A stretch of DNA of 64,000 bases from Deinococcus sp. (lineage in GTDB: Bacteria > Deinococcota > Deinococci > Deinococcales > Deinococcaceae). Made by a program: the position numbers and the translations under genes. This document shows, piece after piece, positions 29,783-40,020 of the stretch. The DNA lies in NCBI RefSeq assembly GCF_018260405.1, contig NZ_JAGLBG010000002.1, positions 23,492-87,491 of the forward strand. The letters are read 5' to 3'. The first letter of the stretch is position 1, and every line of letters begins with the position of its first letter. The notes under the pieces are model-generated. The model did not search any database. It was not told the DNA's origin and saw only the letters and a program-made list of their open reading frames with translations.

Positions 29783-30831
29783 TCCGGCTCACTGGCTTCT
29801 CCCTTTTCGGCGCGGCGAAAGCGGTGGGCGTAGGCCGGGTCGTACAGGCGGCTGACCTCCTGCATGTCGCCGGGGTCGGCCAGCGCGGGGCTGACCAGCA
29901 GCATGGTCGTCAGTGCCCACTCGCTCAGCTTTAGCCCCTCGAGCAGCTGCCCCAGCGGCGCGGCGTGGCGGCGCTCCTCGGGCTGGGTGGCCCGCTGAAT
30001 TAGCGCGGCGGGCGTTTCGGGGGGGTAGTGTTTCAGCAGTTCGGCAATGTTGGCCTCCAGCTGGCTCCCCCCCAGGAACACGCACAGGCTGGCCCGGTGC
30101 GCCGCCAGACTCGCCAGATTTTCGGCGTCTGGTACGGGGCTGGCCCGGCCCGAGGCGCGGGTCAGGATAATGGTCTGGGTCACGCCGGGCCGCGTCAGCT
30201 CCGCGCCCAAAGTGGCCGCCGACGCCGTGAAGCTGCTTACGCCCGGCACCACGTCGTAATCAATCCCCATTTCCCGCAGCGCCCGCATCTGCTCGGCGGT
30301 GGCCCCGTAGATCGCCGGGTCGCCGGAATGCACCCGCGCCACCTTCAGGCCCTCGCGCCCGGCCCGCCTGTACACCGCCACCTGCTCGGTGAGGTTCAGG
30401 CCCGCCGTATTCAGTTTTTCGGCGTCCGGGCGGGCGTGTTCCAGCACCGCCTCCGGCACCAGCGACCCCGCGTACAGGATAAGGTCGGCCTCTGCCAGCC
30501 GCTTAGCGCCCCGCCTGGTGATGAGATCAGGTGCGCCTGGGCCAGCGCCGATGAACGACACGTGCGCCCCGCTCTCCCGCTTATTGTTCGGACTGGAGAC
30601 CGGGGCCGTTAAAGGCAGCCCCTGCACTTCATTCAAAAGGCTCCGGGCGGCCTGACGTGAACATCCCACCCGTGCGTGAAATTCGGAGTCGAACCAGTGG
30701 TCGTGTTCCATATCGTTTGCGTCGGACATCAGCTCAAGAGCATTGAGCAGTCCATTGGAAAGGACAGCGAGTTGCTCCGAACTTAACTCGACGACTAGAG
30801 TTGATGAATCAGCTTGAGCGATCAGTTTCAA
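29779..30831 (-). CDS. cobM: Precorrin-4 C11-methyltransferase with an N-terminal extension
   Basis: Residues about 90-350 are a CobM/CbiF methylase: VSFIGAGPGAPDLITRRGAK, LILYAGSLVPEAVLEHARPD, RVHSGDPAIYGATAEQM, DVVPGVSSFTASAATLGAE. The first ~85 residues are an extra domain (LSSEQLAVLSNGLLNALELM ... FHARVGCSRQAARSLLNEVQ) resembling small stand-alone proteins and joined by a short polar linker. The extension is in frame with no stop or better start, and its own start overlaps cobI (ATGA), so it appears genuine. Confidence 0.92.
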   Translation of the reverse strand: MKLIAQADSSTLVVELSSEQLAVLSNGLLNALELMSDANDMEHDHWFDSEFHARVGCSRQAARSLLNEVQGLPLTAPVSSPNNKRESGAHVSFIGAGPGAPDLITRRGAKRLAEADLILYAGSLVPEAVLEHARPDAEKLNTAGLNLTEQVAVYRRAGREGLKVARVHSGDPAIYGATAEQMRALREMGIDYDVVPGVSSFTASAATLGAELTRPGVTQTIILTRASGRASPVPDAENLASLAAHRASLCVFLGGSQLEANIAELLKHYPPETPAALIQRATQPEERRHAAPLGQLLEGLKLSEWALTTMLLVSPALADPGDMQEVSRLYDPAYAHRFRRAEKGEASEPE

Positions 30832-31577
30832 GAAAACCTCCGGGGCTTTGTTTTGCGAATAAGCAGCACGCTGAGATAACCGAGTTGTTCGGCGTCGGGC
30901 ACACTGGAAAGGGAAGGCAACACCACCTCTCCGCCCAGGCCCAGGCGGTGGGCCAGGGCGCAGTGTTCGCTGATTCCCAGTTCGCGCAGCACTTCCAGCA
31001 CGGCGCTAAGGCGCCTGCCAACCTTCATCAGCACGACCACATCGTTGGCGCGGATGTCGGCGGCCAGCGTGGACACGTCGTCGGGGCAGGGCAAAATCAG
31101 CACCCGCTCCTTGCCTTCGCCCAGTGAAAAGCCAGCTCTAGCCGCCGCCGCCGCGTAACTGGTCACGCCCGGCAGCACCGTTTGCGGCAGTTCCGGGGCC
31201 TCGCGCCGCAGCGCCGCCACCAGATAGCCCAGCGTGCTGTAGGTCATCGCGTCACCGATGGTCAGGTAAGCGACCCGCTGGCCCTGGCGTCCGAGCGCGG
31301 CGATTTCGCGGGCCAGGCCCGCGTAGTGATGGCCTATGCGGGCGTCGTCGCCGTCCATATTGAACTCGATTTCGCGCACCCGGCTATGGTCGAAGTCCAG
31401 GTCGCGCAGGGCTTCGAGGGCCACCGAAGCCGCCGACACCCGCGAACGCGGCGCATAGATGTGATCGGCGTTTTGCAGCGCCTCCAGCGCCGCGACGGGC
31501 AATAGCCCCGCAGGCCCCGGCCCCACGCCCAGGCCATAGAAGTGGCCGCTGGCGGTTCTTTTTTCTGTGTCAGTCAT
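30828..31577 (-). CDS. cobI: Precorrin-2 C20-methyltransferase
   Basis: The 249-residue protein starts at ATG 31577, overlapping the end of cbiD by 8 bases. Motifs: YGLGVGPGPAGLLPVAALEA, TIGDAMTYSTLGYLVAAL and TVLPGVTSYAAAAARAG, all typical of the CobI/CbiL methylases that use S-adenosylmethionine. It makes precorrin-3A (or its cobalt form). A longer start is possible but would add 29 Arg-rich residues. Confidence 0.92.
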   Translation of the reverse strand: MTDTEKRTASGHFYGLGVGPGPAGLLPVAALEALQNADHIYAPRSRVSAASVALEALRDLDFDHSRVREIEFNMDGDDARIGHHYAGLAREIAALGRQGQRVAYLTIGDAMTYSTLGYLVAALRREAPELPQTVLPGVTSYAAAAARAGFSLGEGKERVLILPCPDDVSTLAADIRANDVVVLMKVGRRLSAVLEVLRELGISEHCALAHRLGLGGEVVLPSLSSVPDAEQLGYLSVLLIRKTKPRRFS

Positions 31578-32709
31578 CGAATCCTTCCTGGCTGCTCGCC
31601 TCGGCCAGCGGCGTGCCGTCCAGCGTGAACAGGGCCACCTGAACCCGCTGGACGGCGGGCGCACGCTGCCTCAGCGCCCTGGCAATTTGCTGCGCGACGG
31701 CGTACCACACAGCTTTTCTCTGGGAATGTCCGGCCAGCCATTCGGCGCAGGCCTCTACCGTGTTGGCGGCGGCGAGGTGGCGCACGGTGTCGGCGTCGAG
31801 TCCTAGCCCGGCAGCTACCCGCGCAACCGCGTTCATCGCCATGCCGCTGTGGCCGCTGTGGGTGTTCCAGTCGCCGTTAAGCACTTTTGCCAGCTTGCCG
31901 GGATGTCCCGCGACCAGCAGCAGCGGCAGGGGATAGTCCAGTTCGGTCAGGGTGCCTTGCAAGGTGTCCAGCGCCGTGCCCACAAAATTGCTGATCTGAA
32001 CGATGTCCTGCCGCGCTACGCTCAGCGTGTCGCAGGCGTAGTCGCGCCCCAGTTTGCCCGGCGTGAACACGATGGCCGGGGGCCGCGTGTAGGCCGCTAC
32101 CCGCACATACACCTCCACCGAGGCGGCGTAGGCTTCCAGACTCATCGGCTCAACGAGGCCGGTGGTGCCCAGGATACTGATGCCGCCCAGAATGCCCAGG
32201 CGCGGATTGAAGGTCTTGCGGGCAATCGCCTCGCCGTTTACGCAGCCCACCGTCACGCTGAACTGCGCGTGCCCGGCAACTTCGGCGGCGGCCCGGCGCA
32301 GCATGGCGCGTGGCCCCGGATTGATGGCCGCCTCGCCCACCGGCACCCGGATGCCCGGCGCAGTGACGGTGCCCACGCCCTCACCCGCGTGAAACGTCAT
32401 GGCCTGCCCCGGCGTCGGCTGCGCCCGTACCCAGAGGGTCGCCCGGTGAGTCGCGTCGGGGTCGTCGCCACCGTCCTTGACAACTTCAGCGTAAGCGCCC
32501 GTGTCGGTCAGGCGCACGTTCTGCACGGCAATTCTGAGGCGTCCGGCGTCGTCTGGCAGGGTCACATCTACCTCGCCCGGCGTCCGGCCCGTGTGCAGCA
32601 GCGTCAGCGCCGCCTTGAGGGCCGCTGTCGCCGCGCTGCCGGTCGTAAAGCCGCGCCGCAGGCCGTTGGCGGCAGGCACGCTAAGGTCAATGGTCGGTAG
32701 GTCAGTCAT
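31570..32709 (-). CDS. cbiD: Cobalt-precorrin-5B C1-methyltransferase
   Basis: The product is 379 residues from ATG 32709. Signature residues are LRRGFTTGSAATAALKAAL near the N-terminus, GEAAINPGPRAM, GISILGTTGLVEPMS and VAGHPGKLAKVLNGDWNTHSG. CbiD belongs to the early-cobalt (anaerobic) pathway. An alternative ATG at 32745 overlaps the upstream stop (ATGA) but would add 12 residues not expected for the family. Confidence 0.92.
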   Translation of the reverse strand: MTDLPTIDLSVPAANGLRRGFTTGSAATAALKAALTLLHTGRTPGEVDVTLPDDAGRLRIAVQNVRLTDTGAYAEVVKDGGDDPDATHRATLWVRAQPTPGQAMTFHAGEGVGTVTAPGIRVPVGEAAINPGPRAMLRRAAAEVAGHAQFSVTVGCVNGEAIARKTFNPRLGILGGISILGTTGLVEPMSLEAYAASVEVYVRVAAYTRPPAIVFTPGKLGRDYACDTLSVARQDIVQISNFVGTALDTLQGTLTELDYPLPLLLVAGHPGKLAKVLNGDWNTHSGHSGMAMNAVARVAAGLGLDADTVRHLAAANTVEACAEWLAGHSQRKAVWYAVAQQIARALRQRAPAVQRVQVALFTLDGTPLAEASSQEGFDD

Positions 32710-32741
32710 CAGGCAATTGGTTATTAGAGATTGGGCGGCGA

Positions 32742-34394
32742 TCATTGCTCCGCAGCCGAAGTGGTCTGCCCAGCGTTTCCCGGCTGGGTCAGCGCAGCCA
32801 GACGGTTTTGCGCCTCGATCATGCAGGCGTTGACCACGCTGCTGGCCCACGGACTGCCGCCCCGGTAGCCCGCGTTGGTGATGCGCGGCACGCTGAGGGC
32901 CGCCCGCAGTGCCGCCTTGCTTTCCACCGTGCCTACGAAGCCCACCGGCAGACCGATGACCAGTCCGGGCCGCCAGCGCCGCTCACGAATCAGGCGCACA
33001 GCCTCGAAAATGGCGGTGGGCGCGTCGCCAATCGCCACGATGCAGTCGTTGCCGAACTTCTCGTAGGCCCGCCGGATGCCCGCCGCCGAGCGCGTCATTC
33101 CGGCTTCGGCGCTCAGCAGGTGCGTTTCGGTGTCGTGAACCCCGCACCAGACCTGCACCCCCAGCCTAGCCAGCACCTCGCGCTTGAGGCCGCTCTGCAC
33201 CATCGTCACGTCAGTAACTACCGTCAGTCCGCGCAAAATCGCGTTCACCCCCGCTTCGACGGCGCCCGGCGAGAAATAGAGGTCGGGCACGATGTCGGGG
33301 TCGCCCGCCGTATGCACCAGCCGCTGCATGGCGTAGCGGCTCTCGGTGGGCACCCGCGACCAGTCGTACAGACCCCCGATGATCTCGAACGACTGCGCCT
33401 CGATAGGGTGCGGCACGTAAAACGGCATGACCTTGCGCTCCGGCGCGGGTTTATCTGGCCCCAGCAGCCCGCGCACACCGCCGTGGTGCCCGATCTGCGG
33501 CTGGCCCTGCGCCGCCTCGTAGCCGATGACCTGCACGCGGTATTTGCACAGCGAACAGTTCATGTGCCCCTGCCCGTGAATTCCCTCGTGCGCCCGCTCC
33601 AGGAACACCCGCGCCACCTTCTCGTGCGGCCCGAGGTGCCCGGCGCTGGCCCACTGCACGCCCGGCCAGCGCTCGGCCCCAGCCGCCACCGCTTCCCGCA
33701 CCCGCCGCGCCAGCAGGCCATCGAACAAGAGATAAGGAAAGACGATCACACGCTTAAATTGCCCGCCATTGGCCTGCGCCAGCGCCGCTGCCCGCGCCAG
33801 TCCGGTGGGCAGGTCGGGTTTGGCCGTGCCGCTGTAGCACACCGCGCTGGCCCCGTAGCCCAGCCCTTCTTCCAGAAAACGGGCCAGTTTCTGAATGTCG
33901 CCGTTGGCGTCCGGGTCAGTGGTGCCGCGCCCAACCACCAGCAGCAGTGTTTCGTCGCGCCGCACCTCACCGCGTGCGCGTTCAGCGGCCCCCTCGGCCT
34001 CGACCAGCCGTTCGCGGCAGACTTCCAGCAGCAGCGGGTGCAGGTCCATCGCCGCGCCGTAGTGGAAGGTGACTTCGGGATGCTCCCGGCGCAGCAGATT
34101 AAGTTCGCTGGGCAGGTCATTCTTAGCGTGGGTGGCGGCCAGCAGCACGCCCGGCACCAGCACGATCTCCCGTGCCCCCATCGCCACTGCTTCCCGCGCC
34201 GCCTCGTCGATGGTGGGGGTATTGAATTCCAGAAACCCGTGGGTCATCACGCGCCCCGGTTGCAGGGCCTTGACCTGGGCGATCAGTTCCTCGAACTGCG
34301 CCTTGCTCGCCGGATCGCGGCTGCCGTGGGCGGCAAAAACAATGGCGTAGTCGCTGTCGGTGGCAGGCAGGGAAAGTCCTGGCGCGGCGCTCAC
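32742..34394 (-). CDS. cbiX-cobH: Sirohydrochlorin cobaltochelatase / precorrin-8X methylmutase fusion
   Basis: The protein begins at GTG 34394 with a strong GGAGGGGGAA site and has 550 residues. The N-terminal part (about 1-290) is CbiX, with two half-domains ([20 protein letters not shown] and [19 protein letters not shown]). A small cysteine motif, [11 protein letters not shown], follows. The C-terminal part (about 330-550) is CobH/Cbi[42 protein letters not shown] and [13 protein letters not shown]. It joins cobalt insertion to the methyl migration that gives hydrogenobyrinate/cobyrinate. It overlaps cbiE by GTGA. Confidence 0.93.
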   Translation of the reverse strand: MSAAPGLSLPATDSDYAIVFAAHGSRDPASKAQFEELIAQVKALQPGRVMTHGFLEFNTPTIDEAAREAVAMGAREIVLVPGVLLAATHAKNDLPSELNLLRREHPEVTFHYGAAMDLHPLLLEVCRERLVEAEGAAERARGEVRRDETLLLVVGRGTTDPDANGDIQKLARFLEEGLGYGASAVCYSGTAKPDLPTGLARAAALAQANGGQFKRVIVFPYLLFDGLLARRVREAVAAGAERWPGVQWASAGHLGPHEKVARVFLERAHEGIHGQGHMNCSLCKYRVQVIGYEAAQGQPQIGHHGGVRGLLGPDKPAPERKVMPFYVPHPIEAQSFEIIGGLYDWSRVPTESRYAMQRLVHTAGDPDIVPDLYFSPGAVEAGVNAILRGLTVVTDVTMVQSGLKREVLARLGVQVWCGVHDTETHLLSAEAGMTRSAAGIRRAYEKFGNDCIVAIGDAPTAIFEAVRLIRERRWRPGLVIGLPVGFVGTVESKAALRAALSVPRITNAGYRGGSPWASSVVNACMIEAQNRLAALTQPGNAGQTTSAAEQ

Positions 34395-35077
34395 GCTTCC
34401 CCCTCCAGTCCGGTTGGCAGCGGCGTCAGCGGGCGCACCAGCATAATGCTCATGTCGCTGAAGTCGCGCGTTTCCAGTTCGGTCAGGCTGCCCTGCCAGT
34501 CGGCCTCGGCCCGCGTCAGGTTCTCCCACACGGCGACCCGGTGCGCCGGATTCGCGCCGCTCGCTAGCAGGTACGCGGCAATGTCTCTAGGCATAAAGTC
34601 CCATGGGCGCGGAATGATGATGGCCCCGCGCCCCGCCGCAAGCACCTCGCGCAGGTGGGCCTTGAACGGCCCGAGGTCGCCCCGGCGGTGAAAGGTAAAA
34701 AAGGTCGTCTCATCGAAGCACACCCGCTCCTTGCTTGCCAGAATCTGGGCGCTGGAGATGCCCGGCACCGCCTCGACCCGCTGCCCGCAGGCCGTTTCGA
34801 CCCGTTCCAGAAATTGAAACCCGCTGAAATGGATGTCGCCCATAAAAACCACCACACAGTTTTTGTCCGCGTGGTGCAGCTGCGCGACTTCCGCGAGCCG
34901 GGCCACCTGATCTTTGTACCCCATGGTAATAATCTGGGCCGACCCGGAGATCAGCGGGCGAACCACGTCGACCACGGCGCCGAACCCGGCGACCACATCA
35001 GCTTCTGCGATCAGCCGCGCTCCCTTCTGGGTCAGGTAGTCGAGGTGGCCGGGGCCTGCTCCGACGCAGACGATCAT
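34391..35077 (-). CDS. cbiE: Cobalt-precorrin-7 C5-methyltransferase
   Basis: The 228-residue protein is a tetrapyrrole methylase without the CbiT half found in CobL. Motifs: [51 protein letters not shown], and [18 protein letters not shown]. It is the first gene after the cobalamin riboswitch. No cbiT gene is visible in the window, so decarboxylation must be encoded elsewhere or handled by another methylase. CbiE is the best fit but a divergent one. Confidence 0.85.
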   Translation of the reverse strand: MIVCVGAGPGHLDYLTQKGARLIAEADVVAGFGAVVDVVRPLISGSAQIITMGYKDQVARLAEVAQLHHADKNCVVVFMGDIHFSGFQFLERVETACGQRVEAVPGISSAQILASKERVCFDETTFFTFHRRGDLGPFKAHLREVLAAGRGAIIIPRPWDFMPRDIAAYLLASGANPAHRVAVWENLTRAEADWQGSLTELETRDFSDMSIMLVRPLTPLPTGLEGEA

Positions 35078-35162
35078 GCAGGCACCCGGTCATGAAATGG
35101 GCAGATGGACATAAGAACGCTCCAGGGTCGCGGTGCATTGGGGGCGGCAGGCGGGGGCACGG

Positions 35163-35199
35163 CAGGAAAAAACCCGCTCTGGCCGGGGCCGGAAGCGGG
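35163..35199 (-). terminator. Terminator in the cob operon leader
   Basis: On the minus strand CCCGCTTCCGGCC and GGCCAGAGCGGG form a stem followed by TTTTTT. Located between the cobalamin aptamer and cbiE, it is the likely off-state expression platform. Confidence 0.75.
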
Positions 35200-35290
35200 C
35201 ACGAAAGGTCGTGGCTGCTGGTACGTGGCCCTCTTGATTCAGCGAGAGGTGCGGCCCTGCCCGGAAAAAAAGCGGAGGGCGGGCCGCGTT

Positions 35291-35418
35291 CCTGAGAGGC
35301 ATTCGGACTCACAAACCGGATTTAGGCCAAATGTACGGGCCAGGTCTGTATTACCGCTGCGCGACAGTGCCGGAATCTCACCGGACTTCCCCAGGCTCAG
35401 GTGGGTGCAGGTTAGCAG
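35291..35418 (-). ncRNA. Cobalamin (B12) riboswitch
   Basis: Reading the minus strand, GGGGAAGTCCGGTGAGATTC continues as CGGCACTGTCGCGCAGCGGT, which is the conserved B12-box core. The aptamer ends with GAGTCCGAATGCCTCTCAGG, the usual 3' closing segment. It sits about 215 bases upstream of cbiE in the same direction, so B12 probably switches off its own synthesis operon through the downstream terminator. Confidence 0.92.
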
Positions 35419-35474
35419 AAGTCCGGGCAGGGTGGCCCCCCGGCAGCTGGGCTGTCTGGCTGAGGCCCGCCTGA

Positions 35475-35540
35475 TACGGACTCCCCTCCATTTCGCCCGG
35501 ATTGAATCCAGGACGGCCCGGTTTCAATCGGCAGTCCGCA
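35475..35540. repeat. Short dispersed inverted-repeat element (TACGGACT family)
   Basis: TACGGACTCC at the left and GGCAGTCCGCA at the right, with GGATTGAA and TTTCAATCGG inside. It is the clearest copy of this family in the window. Confidence 0.55.
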
Positions 35541-35554
35541 GGAGGGCCACGGCA

Positions 35555-35583
35555 ATTGCACATTGTCGCGCCAGCGTTCAGAA
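35555..35583 (+). promoter_or_regulatory. Putative promoter of the MaoC/ACAD operon
   Basis: TTGCAC, a 17-bp spacer and CAGAAT give a sigma70-like arrangement about 55 bases before the upstream mini-ORF. Base identities fit only moderately. Confidence 0.4.
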
Positions 35584-35637
35584 TGTACGTGTACGTAAAT
35601 TTTGCATTCGCCCGAACTTCTTGCCCGGAGGTTACCC

Positions 35638-35673
35638 ATGAGCGTTTTTCGTTCCATCTGGTTGACTCTATGA
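35638..35673 (+). CDS. 11-codon upstream ORF coupled to the MaoC gene
   Basis: ATG at 35638 follows a strong GGAGG (35627-35631) and encodes MSVFRSIWLTL, ending at TGA 35671-35673. That stop overlaps the ATG of the MaoC gene (ATGA), which itself lacks a good Shine-Dalgarno site. The arrangement suggests that MaoC is translated by re-initiation after this peptide. The peptide is too short for a domain. Confidence 0.55.
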   Translation: MSVFRSIWLTL

Positions 35674-36140
35674 GCACCCTTTCCGTCACCGATTTACAGG
35701 CCCGCGCCGGGCAAGAAATTGCCCTGTCCGGCTGGGTGCAGATTACCCAGGAGCGCGTCAATGCCTTTGCCGACGCGACAGGTGACCACCAGTTCATCCA
35801 CGTGGACCCCGAAAAAGCCGCGCAGGGGCCGTTCGGTGGCCCGATTGCCCACGGGTTTCTGGTGCTCTCGATGCTGGCCGGGGATTTTACCAACGCGGGT
35901 GGCCTGCCCGAAATTAAGGGGGGGCACCTGACCGTGAATTACGGACTGAACAGGGTGCGTTTTGTCGCGCCGGTACGGGTTGGCAGCCGCTTGCGCAATC
36001 ACGCCGTGCTGGGGGCCGCCGAGCCGGGCAAAGGGTACGTTCAGATTACCGTGCAGAACACCATAGAGATTGAGGGTGAGGAAAAACCCGCCTGCATCGC
36101 CGAAACCGTGTTCCGGATGTACACCCAGGAGACCGCATGA
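35670..36140 (+). CDS. MaoC-like hot-dog dehydratase
   Basis: The 156-residue protein has the MaoC/R-hydratase signature: VNAFADATGDHQFIHVDPEKA with the catalytic Asp/His pair, then GPIAHGFLVLSMLAGDF. It hydrates enoyl-CoA or related esters. It opens a six-gene acyl-CoA operon and overlaps the next gene by ATGA. Translation probably depends on the upstream mini-ORF. Confidence 0.92.
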   Translation: MSTLSVTDLQARAGQEIALSGWVQITQERVNAFADATGDHQFIHVDPEKAAQGPFGGPIAHGFLVLSMLAGDFTNAGGLPEIKGGHLTVNYGLNRVRFVAPVRVGSRLRNHAVLGAAEPGKGYVQITVQNTIEIEGEEKPACIAETVFRMYTQETA

Positions 36141-36607
36141 GCCAGCCGACCAGCCCCGCCGAAATGCTCGCCTACGCCAACAGCGTCATTGCCATTCAGA
36201 CCTTCTCGACACTGGTGGGGGCGCAGTTCACCAGTATTAGCGCCACCGAAGCCGTGCTGCACGTGCCCCTGCGCGACGACCTGCGCCAGCATCACGGCTT
36301 TGCCCACGGTGGATTAATCGCCACGATGGCCGACATCGGCCTAACCTTTATGGGCGCGATGGCCCTTGGCCCCAACGTGCTGACCAGCGAGTACAAGATC
36401 AACTTTCTGCGCCCCGGCACCGGCGACGAACTGGTGGCGCGTTCCAGCGTGATTAGCAGCAGCAGGCGGCAGGCCGTGACCCGCTGCGACATCTTCGCGG
36501 TGGCGGGCGGCCAGGAAAAACTGGTTGCCACGGCGCTAGGCACCATCGTCAAGTCTGAGGCCGAGCCGGTCAAGGGCGCAGAAATGCTCAGAAGCGGGAC
36601 TTTCTAG
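36137..36607 (+). CDS. PaaI-type hot-dog thioesterase
   Basis: The 156-residue protein has [19 protein letters not shown], the HGG-containing loop of PaaI thioesterases, followed by [20 protein letters not shown]. It probably hydrolyses acyl- or aryl-CoA. It overlaps the MaoC gene and is followed by the acyl-CoA dehydrogenase after 67 bases. Confidence 0.9.
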   Translation: MSQPTSPAEMLAYANSVIAIQTFSTLVGAQFTSISATEAVLHVPLRDDLRQHHGFAHGGLIATMADIGLTFMGAMALGPNVLTSEYKINFLRPGTGDELVARSSVISSSRRQAVTRCDIFAVAGGQEKLVATALGTIVKSEAEPVKGAEMLRSGTF

Positions 36608-36674
36608 ACGCCGTGACCCTCAACCTCGCGTTCCAGAAGTGCGTTTGCCCGTCAAGTTCTCAGGAGGAACCCCT

Positions 36675-37943
<1,269 letters not shown>

Positions 37944-37956
37944 CGGCCTGACCCCT

Positions 37957-37985
37957 GCCCCCTCTGACCGCCAGGGGGTTTTGGC
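37957..37985 (+). terminator. Intrinsic terminator after the ACAD gene
   Basis: CCCCCT, a 9-base loop and AGGGGG are followed by TTTT. It may end or attenuate the transcript before the SDR gene. Confidence 0.65.
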
Positions 37986-38114
37986 GCTGTTGTCACGGGG
38001 CCTAAAGCTCGTTCCCGCTAGACTGCGTGTACACCAACCAGATTCAGTGGCGGCGCGGCGGGACAGTCCTGTCTGGTCGCTGCCGTGAACACTTGCCCAG
38101 CCAGGAGAACAGAC

Positions 38115-38894
38115 ATGGAATTCAAGGACAGGATTATTGTCGTGACCGGAGCCGCCTCGGGAATCGGGCTGGCGCTCGCTACCCGCTTTGTTCGGGAAGG
38201 CGCCAGGGTTACCGCGTCGGACCGCAACCCGGCAGGCCAGGAAAAGGCGGCGGCCATCGGAGCGCGGTTCATTGCCGCCGACATCTCCAATGAGGCCGGG
38301 GTCAAGTCGATTATCGACGACGTGCTGGCGCATGAAGGCCACATTGACCTGTTCTGCTCGAATGCCGGAATTGCTATCGGGGAGGGGCCGGAAACGCCCG
38401 ACAAGCAGTGGAACCTAATTCAGAATATCAACGTCATGAGTCACGTCTGGGCGGCGCGTTACCTCGTTCCGCACTATCTGGAGCGCGGCGAGGGCCACTT
38501 TCTGAACACCGCTTCGGCGGCGGGCCTGCTGACCGAACTGCACTCGGCCCCCTACGCCGTGACAAAGCACGCGGCGCTGGCCTTTGCCGAGTGGCTGGCG
38601 ATTACTTACGGCGACCGGGGCATCAAGGTGTCGTGCCTGTGCCCGGAAGGGGTCTGGACGCCCATGATCGAGAACACGCCGATCTTGCAACAAACCGCCA
38701 TCACCACCGACCAACTGGTCGAAAAGATGGTCGAGGTGCTGCGGGTTGACGGCTTCCTGATCACCACCCATGACACCACTCTGCGCGGTTTTCAGAACAA
38801 GGCGAGCAACTACGACGAGTGGATCAGCAAGATGCGCCACCTGCGCACCAAGGCGATGGCCCTGCTGGACGCCGAGGCTAGTGACCACGCATGA
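38115..38894 (+). CDS. Short-chain dehydrogenase/reductase
   Basis: ATG at 38115 after AGGAG gives 259 residues. The Rossmann motif is VVTGAASGIGLALATRF, then NAGIAIGEG, the catalytic serine in NTASAAGLL, and the YAVTKHAAL YxxxK pair. NAD(P)-dependent oxidation or reduction of an acyl-chain hydroxyl/keto group is likely. It overlaps the kinase gene by ATGA. Confidence 0.92.
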   Translation: MEFKDRIIVVTGAASGIGLALATRFVREGARVTASDRNPAGQEKAAAIGARFIAADISNEAGVKSIIDDVLAHEGHIDLFCSNAGIAIGEGPETPDKQWNLIQNINVMSHVWAARYLVPHYLERGEGHFLNTASAAGLLTELHSAPYAVTKHAALAFAEWLAITYGDRGIKVSCLCPEGVWTPMIENTPILQQTAITTDQLVEKMVEVLRVDGFLITTHDTTLRGFQNKASNYDEWISKMRHLRTKAMALLDAEASDHA

Positions 38895-40018
38895 CCCGCC
38901 CAGGCACTGGCCCCAACGCTACGCCGGACGCTGCCCCGGTGCGTCCGGGTGAGGAACTGCCGCTGGATAGGCTGCGTGAGGCCCTGCGCGGCAAGGTGCC
39001 CGGCAACGCCGAACAGCTCGAAGTGCTGCAATTTCCGGGCGGCATGTCCAACCTGACCTATCTGGTGCGCCTAGGCGCACCAGCAGGCGACGGTCAGGAA
39101 TACGTGCTGCGCCGCGCTCCGCTGGGGCCGGTCGCCAAGGGTGCCCACGACATGGCGCGGGAGTATCACCTGCTTGAAAAAATCAATCCTGCGCTGCTGG
39201 CGGCTCCCGCGCCTGCCCTGCTGGTCGAGGACCCGGAGGTGCTGGGGTCGCCCTTTTACCTGATGGAACGCCGCCGGGGGGTGATTGTGCGGACCGAACT
39301 GCCCCCCGAATACGCCGCCAATCCGCAGGCTCCGGGCAAGCTCTCGGCGGCGCTGGCCGACACGCTGGCCGACACGCACGGGGTGGATATAGATGCGGCC
39401 GGCCTGCGCTCCATCGGCAAGCCAGAGGGCTTCAACCGCCGCCAGGTCGAGGGCTGGGCCGGGCGCTGGCGGCGGGCACGCGAATTGCTCGGGGGCACGC
39501 ACGACCTGCCCGAACCGGCTGACCTTCACGACGAAGAAGTTATTGCGTGGCTGGAAACCAACATTCCGGCGGAAACGGCCCATACCCTCGTGCATAACGA
39601 TTTCAAGCTGGATAACCTGATGCTCGACCCCGCCGATCCTTCACGGGTGGTGGCGCTGCTCGACTGGGAAATGACCACCGTGGGCGACCCGCTGGTGGAT
39701 CTGGGCCTGACCCTGACCTACTGGACCATGCCCGAGCAGCCGGGCCGCGCCAGGAGCGTCATCGGGGCCAGCGGCAGCGACCAGGGCTATTTCACGCGCC
39801 AGCAGTTGCTCGACCGCTACGCCGCCCGCAGTGGCCGCGACGTGAGCAATATCAACTGGTATGAGGTGCTGGGCCACTTCAAACTGGCGGGTATCGTCAT
39901 CCAGATTTTTGCCCGCTACCGCCTGGGTCAGACCAGCGACCCGCGTTTTGCCCCGCTGGCTGGGCAGGCCCAGTGGCTGATCGAGGAAGCCTGGCGGCGC
40001 ATCCAGGCAGCGGACTGA
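38891..40018 (+). CDS. APH-family kinase, ACAD10/11 kinase-like
   Basis: The 375-residue protein begins with an Asp/Arg-rich tail and then the APH fold: LQFPGGMSNLTYLVRL, YVLRRAPLGPVAKGAHDM, the catalytic HNDFKLDNLMLDP loop and VVALLDWEMTTVGDPLVDLG, which supplies the metal-binding aspartate. The text follows the N-terminal kinase domain of ACAD11, so phosphorylation of a hydroxyacyl-CoA is more likely than antibiotic resistance. It overlaps SDR by ATGA and is followed by a phosphatase after 2 bases. Confidence 0.9.
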   Translation: MTRPGTGPNATPDAAPVRPGEELPLDRLREALRGKVPGNAEQLEVLQFPGGMSNLTYLVRLGAPAGDGQEYVLRRAPLGPVAKGAHDMAREYHLLEKINPALLAAPAPALLVEDPEVLGSPFYLMERRRGVIVRTELPPEYAANPQAPGKLSAALADTLADTHGVDIDAAGLRSIGKPEGFNRRQVEGWAGRWRRARELLGGTHDLPEPADLHDEEVIAWLETNIPAETAHTLVHNDFKLDNLMLDPADPSRVVALLDWEMTTVGDPLVDLGLTLTYWTMPEQPGRARSVIGASGSDQGYFTRQQLLDRYAARSGRDVSNINWYEVLGHFKLAGIVIQIFARYRLGQTSDPRFAPLAGQAQWLIEEAWRRIQAAD

Positions 40019-40020
40019 GC

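Noticed and set aside
32745..34691. Long antisense frame (648 codons) opposite cbiX-cobH
   Set aside because: High GC makes long antisense frames common; its translation is Arg/His/Pro-rich and matches nothing, while the other strand has clear motifs.
38891..40018. Antibiotic phosphotransferase
   Set aside because: The APH fold is present, but motifs and operon context match the ACAD11 kinase domain better than aminoglycoside kinases.
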